NCBI GenBank assembly: GCA_000331325.2
Contig: CM003435.1
Location: forward strand, 1,353,001-1,417,000
DNA: 64,000 bases
Direction: 5' to 3'
Origin: Crithidia fasciculata
Taxonomy: Eukaryota; Euglenozoa; Kinetoplastea; Trypanosomatida; Trypanosomatidae
Under the pieces are notes generated by a model. The model had not been told where the DNA came from. It saw only the letters and a list, made by a program, of their open reading frames with translations, and made no database searches. Below are positions 45,383 to 54,049 of this stretch, piece by piece (positions within the stretch are counted from its first letter, which is position 1; every line of letters begins with the position of its first letter). A program made the translations under genes and the position numbers.

Positions 45383-48300
45383 ATGGAGTCGTCTCCCGAT
45401 CCTCCTTCCCTTCCCATAGATCCCTATGTGCTGGAGTTTGCCGTGAACTTCAAGTGGCTCCTTCACTACGCCACACACCTCCTCGATCCCACCGTCGAAA
45501 CGCATTACCCAGCCTTGGTGGCTGATGTCGCCAACATGGAAAGAGTGTTGGCCCGCACCTCCTTCGCCGGCAGCTGCACCCTTAACGACCTCCCTTTTGG
45601 CGTGCTGCGGCTGTCACGCGAGATGGCGCTGTACCTGCTCGTGTGCGACCACCTGCTGGGCGGGTGTCCCCCCACGATGCACCCTTTTCTTCGTCGTGCG
45701 TACGGCAGCCCGCGCCGTGATGAACGCGTGCAGCCCCGCACTGCGAAAGAAAAGGAAAAGAGCGGCCATAAGGATGCTGACAGCGCCATTTCTTCTAGAA
45801 AGAATGCGTCAGGTCAACGGCCACGTCAGCCTCGGGCAGCAGCAGCAGTCGCCCACGCCGATCTAAATGTGAGCTTTCCCAGTGGCGGCAGCAGCAGCAA
45901 CATCGAAAGCAGTGATGACGCACGCAGCCTGGACGGTAGACCAGTGGGGATGGTGAACGATAACAGCTACCACAGCCGCAGCAACAGCAGCAGAGGTGCA
46001 ACATCGAGTGCTGTGGATGTGGATGGCGGTGGCGCGAGAGAGGCACAAGCGGCGCTGATACTTCTGCGGTGGCTCTGCGTGGAAGGGGTGTTGGCAGAGG
46101 ACGAGATTGCAGCCACCTTAGATGTAGACAGCACCGCAACCAGCACCGTGAGTACAGAGACGCACACATCAGTATCGCACGCTGAATTCTGTTCTTTCCG
46201 ACGGCATCAGCGACTCGCCCGTCATCTGGCAGAGCTGGTCCCGTTTTACCTTGGTGCCCACGTCCTCATCTCGCGCTCGCTGCTCTTGCAGTACAGCTCC
46301 ACCCTCCTCTCCGCTGATGCGGTGATGCAGCACGTGCAGCGCCTGCAGATGCCTCTCTCGGCCTCGTCGCGGTACCAGCCTTACTTTGCTTCGCACCCGC
46401 CGAGCAGCGTGGAGGGTGCGTTGCTGGAGTGGTTCCAAGTGGTGGTAGACTCCGCAAAGGAGCAGCTGCGTGTCCCGCAGCCGTCCGCACTCTCAACGGC
46501 TTCTCGACTAGAGGACTGTAGTGCGCTGTGCGATTTCGTACAGAGCGGGCCGTTTTGCCCCGATGCCCTCGACCCGGCTGAGCGCGACTTCTTCCGCCTT
46601 GTCCAGAGCGGTGAGTGCGTCTGCGTGGCGCTGTGGTTCTACTGCCCCGATGTCCTGCCCTTGGCAGAGCTGTCGCGTGCGCTGCGAGAGGCGGAGCACT
46701 TCATGACTCTCAACCCACCAGAGAGGACGCTCTACTCATCAGAGGAGGTCGCGGAACGCTTCCAGATGCACCAGTCCGTCTGCTACTGGACCGCAGTGTT
46801 TGCCGCGGCGCGTGCCTTGGGCGTGACGCCGCTGCTGCTGACGCCGACGGAGGTGGTGCGCTTTGGGCGTACGGCGCTGCCGCTGCACCTCTTTGTCTTT
46901 GTGCAGCAGCTCTTCGCTGTTCTGGCGACGAAGGCGGAAGAGGATGTACGAGTGAGCGCTGACACCGCCTGGTGGGAGCAGCTGGGCAACTCGGACGGCT
47001 ACACGGAGCTGGCCGCGATGGCTGCAGAGGCAAGACGTGGAGGAAGCGGGGAAAACGGCACGTGGCCGTCGGACTCGATGCCTGCTGCTGTGCCCGGTGC
47101 GCAACACGTGTTAAGACAGTCGATGCGGGACAGCTTTCCTCTCGGTGCCTTTCAGGAGCCGAACGCAACGGCAGAAGCGAGAAAAGGAGCACAGGAGGTG
47201 GAGGATGAGGAAGAAGTCGTCTTGACGGAAGCACCACATGCACGACCGAAATCAGCGATGGGCGGCACAGAGAGTACTGCAGGTGTATCAGCAGTTGTAC
47301 CTCAGTTTCTTGTCAACAACGAAGTGAATCCTTCAGCTGTGGCAGCGCATCCCTCGCCTTTGTCTGTCATTGTTACAGCTGGTAAGGAGGAGCGCCGCGG
47401 CCCTCACGCGCACAGTGTTCGCTCACCTCGCTCTTCCTCCTCTGTGACGTCGTCTTCCTCTGCCACCACGACAACGCACTTCACCGTCGAGTTCGCTGGC
47501 ACGCAGCGTGGCAGGCCCGAGTCACTCACGTCCAGCACCAGTGGCGCTATGGAGACGCCGACGTCTGCGCTGCGGCCCATGGTGCCGCGACAGCGCACCA
47601 GCGAGTGTGGGAGCAGCACCGCCGCCGTAGCGCAGGAGGTCCACTCGTACTCGTTCACAACCTTCACTTCTGTCACTACGCTGGACAGGCGTGCAGCAGA
47701 TAGAGCTGAGAGGAGCGGCGCTTTGCCAGTAGAGGTTGGGAGAAAGGTGGAAATTGCTGATCGCGTGGTGGACACGTACGCGCGGACGCCAGACGACGTG
47801 CCTCTTTTTGTAAAGCCTGAGGAGATCACTGAGGAGCTGCTTTTGACACGTCTCCCTCTTGCTATGGCGCAGCAGGAGAGCGGCTCGTCAAGGAGGAACA
47901 GCGACAGCTCACCTGCGTCTTCTGCTGCATGTCGAGGCGAGCAAGCTCTCGGTGCGGACTCGGACAAATCGAAGGTGCCTCTTCTGTTGCCGCCTCAAGA
48001 GGAGAGAAAGAGACCGCTCCTTAACGATGGTCCTGCGCTTGCAGCGGAGGATGAGAAGGATGAGCAGCCGTCGTCGCCGCAGCTGCGACACCCTAAAGCA
48101 ACGACCACCGCAAAGCCGCGTGCTCTCTTTGCAAAGCTGGGCTCTCCTACTGCCGTTGCCGCCGCCGCACTCGAGGCTGTCGCAGAGTCCAGCGCCTCGT
48201 CCTTTAGCTACAGCGACGACTTCGTGGTGCAGTCCATTCCCGTGCACACGGCAGAGTCACCGAGGGAGGAGGAAGGGATGGTGGCAGTGAAGAGGAGTGC

Positions 48301-50011
48301 GTCGTTTAACGCTCCAGCTTTGCCGCTGCAGCAACAACAGCCAACAATAAGAGAGAAGGAGACGCCAGCGGTGGCACCGTCGCAAACACTACCACCACCT
48401 GCTTCCAGCAATGACGCCAGGAAAAAGCCACCAGCCCCTCTCTCTGGCTCCTCCGTGGCTATTCGAAAGTTTAACGCTTCCAACGCTGAGGACGGGAATA
48501 CAACAAGCAGCGAGGATGCGGTGGTCAACGGCCGTGACGCAGTACGCGATGACGAGGGAACGAAGGAGAGCAGTCTGCCCACACCTTCCAGTCTCTCCAC
48601 CAAGCCCTCGTCGCCTTCCTTTTCCTCTGCGCCGTCAACGCCAACACAGCAGGAGAAGCGGTCCACCCCATCGTCCTTCTCTCCGCTTGCTCCATCGTCA
48701 GCAGGTCCAATGGAGGTTGACAAGGAAGTACAAACGCAGTCGCCGACATCGCTGGGGCAGCAGCAACAGCACAGTGTCTCCGCAGTCTCAGTCACTGCTG
48801 CACCACTAGCATCAGTCGCACACACTCTTGGTTCGCGCTCATCCACCATTATGCATGTTGACCACGCTCTACCAGCCACCAAAGACACCGCAGCAGCACC
48901 GCTGTTGCCGCCGACGCCGAGCCTCACCGACATCGCTGTCGAGGATGACGGCACCTCCACCGTGTCTGACGGCAACGCCACCCACGGCGTGCGCGAGTCC
49001 TTCCCCACTCCGACCGAACGTGAGGAGGCCAATCGACTGCGTGCGATGGCCGATCCATTGACGAGCACCGTGTCACTCTCGCAGGAGGCGACGCCAGTGC
49101 GGGGCAGCGGCACCGCATCTGCTCGTGCGTGGCTGCCGGGTATTGTCTCCCCCTCCCCTGTGCGGTTTGCGCGAGTGCGTCCTGTGCATTCCGCTGAGGC
49201 TGCAGCAGTGACGGCAGTCGCGCAGCTCGACGTTGCCTCGTCGCACCGCACACTAAGCGAGGGCAGCAACGTGGACGGTCTCTCGCCCCTCACGCCGGCG
49301 CTGACGCAGAGCGCCTCTGAAGTCTTTGGCACCGACTACGCCTCTCTGCTCGAAGGCGCCGCGAGCTCCTATGCCAGCCCTGGGCAGCACCGCCGCTCAC
49401 GCGCCTACGACGATGAGAGTTGGTTCTCGAGTGTCTCGCACCCACACCGGCAGTCGATCCAGAGTAACGCGGAGTCGATGATGAGCCTCGGCTCGATGCG
49501 CGATTCCGCACAGGTGAAGGAGCTGGTGGAGCGGCTGCGTGGCATGGCGGTATTAGACCTCGAAGACCGCGAGAGAGACGAGCTGCGCGACGCACTGGCG
49601 CGGCAGCAAGAGGTCGTCATGCAGCTGACGAACGCGCTGCAGGAGCGCCGTGGCCGCGTCGCCGTGCGTGCCTTTCCTGCCGCTGCCCGGCCGAGTGTGC
49701 GTCGTCGGCAAGTTCACCTCCGCTTGCCTCCAGAGGAAGTCGACAACGGTGGCGGGCTGAGAGCTGTACGCGTTTCCAGTGCTGGCCGATCCGCTCTCAC
49801 CGACTCGAGCAGCCCCGTAGGCGTAAGAACGCAGCAGCGCCAGCGTCAGCGCAGTGTGTCGGCCGTGACGATGGAGTCGCACGCGTCGCCGTCGCACTCG
49901 GTGCAAAGTGAGGGCGACGCGCAGCTGGCGGAGCCGGACGTGTCCTCGCTGCTGGCGAACATTCTTCTCCCGGAGAAGTCGGAGAGCCCCGCACGAACGC
50001 GGCGCGTGTAA
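45383..50011 (+). CDS. CAMSAP-type calponin-homology protein, large and mostly disordered
   Basis: The 1542-residue protein has a structured N-terminal third. Residues 10-95 (VNFKWLLHYATHLLD, LRLSREMALYLLVCDHLL) and about 340-520 resemble the N-terminus and CH domain of CAMSAP/Patronin proteins. In the second part VEGALLEWFQVV at 343 opens the CH fold, FFRLVQSGECVCVALWFYCPD starts at 403, and LFVFVQQLFAVL at 503 closes it, in the same order as in animal CAMSAPs. Between them is a Ser/Asn/Arg-rich insert. The middle 850 residues are disordered (Ser, Thr, Pro, Glu). A short coiled coil (about 1378-1420, QVKELVERLRGM, LARQQEVVMQL) precedes a basic, Ser-rich end. I see no CKK domain, which in CAMSAPs binds microtubule minus ends. 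CAMSAP assignment is from motif order read by eye. Confidence 0.65.
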   Translation: MESSPDPPSLPIDPYVLEFAVNFKWLLHYATHLLDPTVETHYPALVADVANMERVLARTSFAGSCTLNDLPFGVLRLSREMALYLLVCDHLLGGCPPTMHPFLRRAYGSPRRDERVQPRTAKEKEKSGHKDADSAISSRKNASGQRPRQPRAAAAVAHADLNVSFPSGGSSSNIESSDDARSLDGRPVGMVNDNSYHSRSNSSRGATSSAVDVDGGGAREAQAALILLRWLCVEGVLAEDEIAATLDVDSTATSTVSTETHTSVSHAEFCSFRRHQRLARHLAELVPFYLGAHVLISRSLLLQYSSTLLSADAVMQHVQRLQMPLSASSRYQPYFASHPPSSVEGALLEWFQVVVDSAKEQLRVPQPSALSTASRLEDCSALCDFVQSGPFCPDALDPAERDFFRLVQSGECVCVALWFYCPDVLPLAELSRALREAEHFMTLNPPERTLYSSEEVAERFQMHQSVCYWTAVFAAARALGVTPLLLTPTEVVRFGRTALPLHLFVFVQQLFAVLATKAEEDVRVSADTAWWEQLGNSDGYTELAAMAAEARRGGSGENGTWPSDSMPAAVPGAQHVLRQSMRDSFPLGAFQEPNATAEARKGAQEVEDEEEVVLTEAPHARPKSAMGGTESTAGVSAVVPQFLVNNEVNPSAVAAHPSPLSVIVTAGKEERRGPHAHSVRSPRSSSSVTSSSSATTTTHFTVEFAGTQRGRPESLTSSTSGAMETPTSALRPMVPRQRTSECGSSTAAVAQEVHSYSFTTFTSVTTLDRRAADRAERSGALPVEVGRKVEIADRVVDTYARTPDDVPLFVKPEEITEELLLTRLPLAMAQQESGSSRRNSDSSPASSAACRGEQALGADSDKSKVPLLLPPQEERKRPLLNDGPALAAEDEKDEQPSSPQLRHPKATTTAKPRALFAKLGSPTAVAAAALEAVAESSASSFSYSDDFVVQSIPVHTAESPREEEGMVAVKRSASFNAPALPLQQQQPTIREKETPAVAPSQTLPPPASSNDARKKPPAPLSGSSVAIRKFNASNAEDGNTTSSEDAVVNGRDAVRDDEGTKESSLPTPSSLSTKPSSPSFSSAPSTPTQQEKRSTPSSFSPLAPSSAGPMEVDKEVQTQSPTSLGQQQQHSVSAVSVTAAPLASVAHTLGSRSSTIMHVDHALPATKDTAAAPLLPPTPSLTDIAVEDDGTSTVSDGNATHGVRESFPTPTEREEANRLRAMADPLTSTVSLSQEATPVRGSGTASARAWLPGIVSPSPVRFARVRPVHSAEAAAVTAVAQLDVASSHRTLSEGSNVDGLSPLTPALTQSASEVFGTDYASLLEGAASSYASPGQHRRSRAYDDESWFSSVSHPHRQSIQSNAESMMSLGSMRDSAQVKELVERLRGMAVLDLEDRERDELRDALARQQEVVMQLTNALQERRGRVAVRAFPAAARPSVRRRQVHLRLPPEEVDNGGGLRAVRVSSAGRSALTDSSSPVGVRTQQRQRQRSVSAVTMESHASPSHSVQSEGDAQLAEPDVSSLLANILLPEKSESPARTRRV

Positions 50012-50531
50012 GGTGCGGAAAGCGAGAGCTAGTCGGTGGTGTTTGTGGTTGTAGCTCCACTGCTGACTTTTCCCACGTCTTTCTCTCCGCCACACGCTTT
50101 ATTGCCAGCCTTTTTTTCTTTTTAAATTTTCTCTTCCGTTGCTACTAACGTGTAGAAACAAATAAGAGGCGTCCTTTGAGTGGTGGAGGCGCTTGAGGCT
50201 TTAACTCGAAAAGCCGTGTCTCTTGTACCCTCCTCATCAAGCTGGTGACACTGCGCGTGCAAACGATTCGTTATGGAGACGGAAGAGCTCAACTTCCAAA
50301 AAAAAACGGATGCTGCTCCACAATTGTCTATCCTGTATCTCAACTGTGTGCTTTGCAATTCCGACTTTCCACCTCTTTGTCCTCCTTCTCGCCTTCTCCG
50401 TTTCATCCGCCTCCTTTACACGAACGCGAACCCCTTGGCAGCACAGTCTGGCCAGCACAGCGTGCTCCAGTACCTGCCGCTGTCTCTTCAGTTGTACTTA
50501 GTCTCTTTCTCTCTCTCTCTCTCTGCCACGC
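50012..50531. other. Intergenic region, no gene seen
   Basis: Spacer of 520 bases with poly-T and poly-A runs. A TC-rich stretch around 50460-50525, including a CT repeat just before the ATG, and AG near 50500 are likely leader-addition signals for PIG-P. Confidence 0.6.
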
Positions 50532-50939
50532 ATGGCGGAGGAGAACCAACGGGCACAGATCGCCATCAACGGCTTCATCGCATCCATTCTCATTGTCGTC
50601 TGCTCGGTCACCTACGTGCTGTGGGCCGTCCTACCGGACGAAGTCCTCCATGCGATACACCTCACCTACTACCCCGACCGCTACTGGGCCGTCGCCGTGC
50701 CCGCCATTCTCGTGATGTTTCTCTTCTACTACTTCACCACCTCGTGGCTGCTCGTGCTCATCACCACGAATCCGCTGACGGACGGTCGCTGCATCACCGA
50801 TGTGGACAACAAACCGGACAATGAGCTGGAGGTAGGGGCGTTGGCGGACTCGAACAATAGTGTGCCGCCGTGGGTAGACATCCCGGTCTCGGTGGCGAGT
50901 CATCTGCTTTTCGAGCCGTGGAAGGAGAAGGTCCGGTGA
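50532..50939 (+). CDS. PIG-P: PIG-P, GPI-GlcNAc transferase subunit
   Basis: A 135-residue protein of the PIG-P family, a small ER membrane subunit of the GPI-N-acetylglucosaminyltransferase complex that makes GlcNAc-PI, the first step of GPI-anchor synthesis. Two membrane helices are at about 10-33 (INGFIASILIVVCSVTYVLW) and 52-77. Between them is the family signature: WAVLPDEVLHAI, then LTYYPDRYWAVAVP. After the second helix comes a hydrophilic C-terminal part with ITDVDN and PPWVDIPVS, also seen in other PIG-P proteins. Length is typical. GPI anchors are abundant in trypanosomatids, so a conserved single gene is expected. The ATG follows a CT-rich tract. Confidence 0.93.
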   Translation: MAEENQRAQIAINGFIASILIVVCSVTYVLWAVLPDEVLHAIHLTYYPDRYWAVAVPAILVMFLFYYFTTSWLLVLITTNPLTDGRCITDVDNKPDNELEVGALADSNNSVPPWVDIPVSVASHLLFEPWKEKVR

Positions 50940-51419
50940 GCGGCAGAGCCGCTACCAACTTTTTGTATGTTGTGTAGTGCTTTTGCATTTCTGGGTTGGC
51001 CAATTGGATTGTCGCTGCTGCGGTCGTGTGACCAACCGTGTGCACCTTCCTCTTTCTTTGGCGACAAAGGGTTTTCTCTTTCCTATTGCGCCGTCTCTCA
51101 AAGAAACGCTTGTGTCGTACTGACAAGAATGAAAGAAAGAAAAAGATAGTAGAGAATGTCAATTGGCGGTTGCTTAGGCAAGACGAGTGGCAGCACGTCG
51201 GTTGAGAGAAGTATGCTTGTCGGAGCATCAAGTCTTCGGCAAACACCGCGTGATTTTCTGATTTCAATTCCTGCATTGAGCTCCTCTCTGTAGCTCTCTA
51301 TCTCTCGCTATTTCTCTCTCGCTCTTTCTTTTACTGAAATGGCCCGTACAGTAGTCAATAAAGAAGCCACTGAGCGCTTCTACACACCGATACTTACACA
51401 CATACATACATACGCCCAC
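50940..51419. other. Intergenic region and probable 5' leader, no gene seen
   Basis: Spacer with a CT-rich tract (about 51276-51333). The first AG after the tract is at 51350-51351, beyond an in-frame ATG at 51339, so transcripts spliced there would begin translation at ATG 51420. The bases between include a TACA/CATA repeat typical of leader sequence. Confidence 0.5.
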
Positions 51420-53381
51420 ATGCTCACATCTCAGCTCCAGCGCTTTCAGCACCCGACACGGTTGTGCTGGCAGAGAGCCGCAGCACGTCCGTCGCGTCTG
51501 CCACGTCTCCTGCGCCACGCGGCGACACACGCACATCGAATTCAGCTCCCGGAGCTCTACAAAGTGGCCGTTCTCCTCAAAGACTCGAACGACCTCCTCG
51601 GCCTGCGACAGGAGACCGACTTCATCGAGAGTCTCTCGCGACGGTATCAGCAGCTGCGTGGGGAGGCCACACCGTTCCAGGTGTCTCTCTTAGATGCCGT
51701 GCTGCCGCACACCACGCACGTCACGTCTTCCTCCCCGCCGTCCTCCTCTGGGGCTCTGGCTGATGCATCGCATGAGACACCGAAGGCTGATGGGATTGCG
51801 GGTGTGGTGAGTCCTGCTGCTTCCGTACCGTCAGCGGCCGCGGTCACTGCACAGGACTACTACAAGGCAATCATGGACATTATGAGCGAGGTGGAGGCGG
51901 AGCACAGCCGCGCCACCGCACAGGAAGCACGCCAGCAACAGGCCGCGGACCCGACAACGAAGCACAGCAAGAGCAACAACTCGAGGAAGCAGCAGAAGCA
52001 GCAGCAGCAGCGCAGCGCATCACCGGCAACGACGACAGCAGCAGGAGAGCCGTCCTCTGCTACTGGTAAGTCTCGCAGTCCGGGCCTGGGTGAAACTTTG
52101 GGTGGCACGCGCGCGGCGACCCTCGAGGCTCACTTAACCGCCCTTGAGCCGGTGCTGCGTCAGCTCTCTCCGGCGGAGACTGTGCGGCTCATCAAGACGC
52201 TGGCGAAGCTGAACTACACCAACTATGAGCACACGATCCTTCTCACCCGACGAGGGTGTGAGGTGGCCGCGCACTTGCAGCGTCTTGACCTCTGCACCCT
52301 CTTCTACAACCTCCACCGTCTCTACACACGCGACTCCCTCGTGCCAGTTGTCAACCGCATCCTCGAGCACATGCAGGAGCTGACAGCAAAGGAGGTGCTG
52401 ATGCTGTGCAACGCAATCGAAAAGCAGGAGAACAACTCCACGGCGACGCAGCGGCTTCTGACGCCGCTCATCGCACGGGCCATCTCGAAGCTGCCCGACG
52501 CGACGTCCTCGGCATACCACCGCACGGTGCTGGTGGCGATGGCACGGTATCAGCTACGGCAGCCGGCGACGGTGCAGCTTATCTTGAAGGACTGGGTGAC
52601 ACGGTGGAAGACGACGTCGTCAGAGAAGGACGTGCTTGTGCTGCTCGAGGCGGCGGTGACGCTCTCAACGCCCGGCACGGAGCCAGAGGGTCTCAAGGAG
52701 CTGATCAGCCGCCTCACCTTTCTCGCACCCGACATGGACACTCGCAACATCGACACCGCGATGGACCTCCTCTCCGCCGTACCAATGCAGATGAGCTCAG
52801 ACTGCATGCAGATCATCATGGCGCGGCTCGCAAACGAGTCGGGGAAGTTGTCGGTCGGTCAGCTGAAGTTTGTGGTGCAGCTCCTCTCCAGCTACCCACC
52901 GGCGCGCGGCCACGTCGCGGTGGTGTCTCTCGCCTACGCGTGCGCCATTCGCGCCAAGTCGATGGACGCGGAGACGCTGCAGAGCATTGTACTCTCGCTG
53001 GCGACAATGCACTTCTTCACGGACGACTTCTTCGTGATTGCGCAGGTGCTGCAAACACAGAAGGGCGGTGTTCGCACCTTCCAGTACGCACAGGAGCTCT
53101 TCGAGTGCTGCACGAAAGAGATGGCGGCCCTGCCGCACGGGCTTGGGATGCTGACGAGCGTCATTCACACGCTGGCCCCCAGCTTGACTGACGAGGAGCT
53201 GGCCTACTTCCGGAAGGCGCTGGTGCGGCTCGGGGTGGTGGACAAAGAAGTGCTGCAACAGATCTTTTTGGTGGCGAAGCGTGTACAGCGGGGCACGACG
53301 CGGTCGTCCTCGCCGTCTTCGTCCTCGTCGAGAAAGTCGCGTCGTGGCGGCTTCTACGACCCTATGGCGGACTTGCTGTAG
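51420..53381 (+). CDS. Helical-repeat protein, probably mitochondrial, first of a tandem pair
   Basis: A 653-residue protein (680 if ATG 51339 is used). The N-terminus from 51420 is rich in Arg, Ala, Leu and His without acidic residues (LTSQLQRFQHPTRLCWQRAAARPSR), like a mitochondrial targeting sequence. The body consists of repeated helical pairs of 35-40 residues resembling the ARM/HEAT-like and octotricopeptide repeat proteins common in kinetoplastid mitochondrial RNA processing. It is interrupted near residues 130-220 by a Gln/Ser/Lys-rich loop. Motifs TPFQVSLLDAVL, LNYTNYEH and SSYPPARGH recur in the same order in the next gene. The C-terminus is a short Ser/Arg tail. I do not recognise a named protein. 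A role in mitochondrial RNA editing or stability, or in the mitoribosome, is inference from fold and context. Confidence 0.78.
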   Translation: MLTSQLQRFQHPTRLCWQRAAARPSRLPRLLRHAATHAHRIQLPELYKVAVLLKDSNDLLGLRQETDFIESLSRRYQQLRGEATPFQVSLLDAVLPHTTHVTSSSPPSSSGALADASHETPKADGIAGVVSPAASVPSAAAVTAQDYYKAIMDIMSEVEAEHSRATAQEARQQQAADPTTKHSKSNNSRKQQKQQQQRSASPATTTAAGEPSSATGKSRSPGLGETLGGTRAATLEAHLTALEPVLRQLSPAETVRLIKTLAKLNYTNYEHTILLTRRGCEVAAHLQRLDLCTLFYNLHRLYTRDSLVPVVNRILEHMQELTAKEVLMLCNAIEKQENNSTATQRLLTPLIARAISKLPDATSSAYHRTVLVAMARYQLRQPATVQLILKDWVTRWKTTSSEKDVLVLLEAAVTLSTPGTEPEGLKELISRLTFLAPDMDTRNIDTAMDLLSAVPMQMSSDCMQIIMARLANESGKLSVGQLKFVVQLLSSYPPARGHVAVVSLAYACAIRAKSMDAETLQSIVLSLATMHFFTDDFFVIAQVLQTQKGGVRTFQYAQELFECCTKEMAALPHGLGMLTSVIHTLAPSLTDEELAYFRKALVRLGVVDKEVLQQIFLVAKRVQRGTTRSSSPSSSSSRKSRRGGFYDPMADLL

Positions 53382-54049
53382 CGGCGCAGAGATAAGTGTG
53401 GGTGTCTGAACGGCACCATCGTGGCGGGTCTTTTTTTTTTTTCTGGTGTTGTCCCATTTGCGGACTAGTGTATTTTTCTCGTCACAGTTAAGCATGTGAA
53501 ACTATTTTTATTGTTCTCCTTGGCGCTTGTTCTGTGCTGACAGTGTGGTGCCGTGCAGCTTTCAAGGAGTGCCGCTGGAGTATTGCGATGAGGAGGAAAG
53601 CGTGGTCGATCTCAATGACGGTGCTTGTCTCGCCGCAATGAAAGAGTTGTGCATGATCGCAGTGGCAAGAAACACAGCTTTCTTCACTGCTCACATCTGC
53701 TTCTCTTTTCATTTCTGTCGTCTTTGTGTCTCGGTGCACCTCTCTTTTTGAATCACCCTCTCACTCTTTTCTCCTCCTCACTCACTCCTTGATGTCGCCA
53801 TCTACACGCGGATCGCCTTCCCGCTCTTTTTCAACACCGCCTACCGCAAACCACTTGCAAGAAGCGTATCGATTGAGTGTTTCTTTTTTGCAACGAAGCG
53901 TTTGTGGGCTCGACTTCGGGGTTTTTTTTTTTTGCTTTAAATCCGCACTTCTTTCCTCTTAGCCTGCTGGCGAGGCACAACCGCACTACACGGCGAAAAA
54001 AACGTCGGAGTGTTTCTGTTTTGGCATTACGAAAGAGCCGTACGAGCAA
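53382..54049. other. Intergenic region, no gene seen
   Basis: Spacer of 668 bases. A T-rich tract (about 53921-53957) followed by AG at 53959-53960 is a good leader acceptor for the following gene. An open frame near 53527-53751 is not gene-like. Confidence 0.62.

Noticed and set aside
48208-49332. 374-codon minus-strand frame opposite the CH-domain gene
   Set aside because: Ser/Val/Cys-rich shadow of a disordered, GC-rich sense region.
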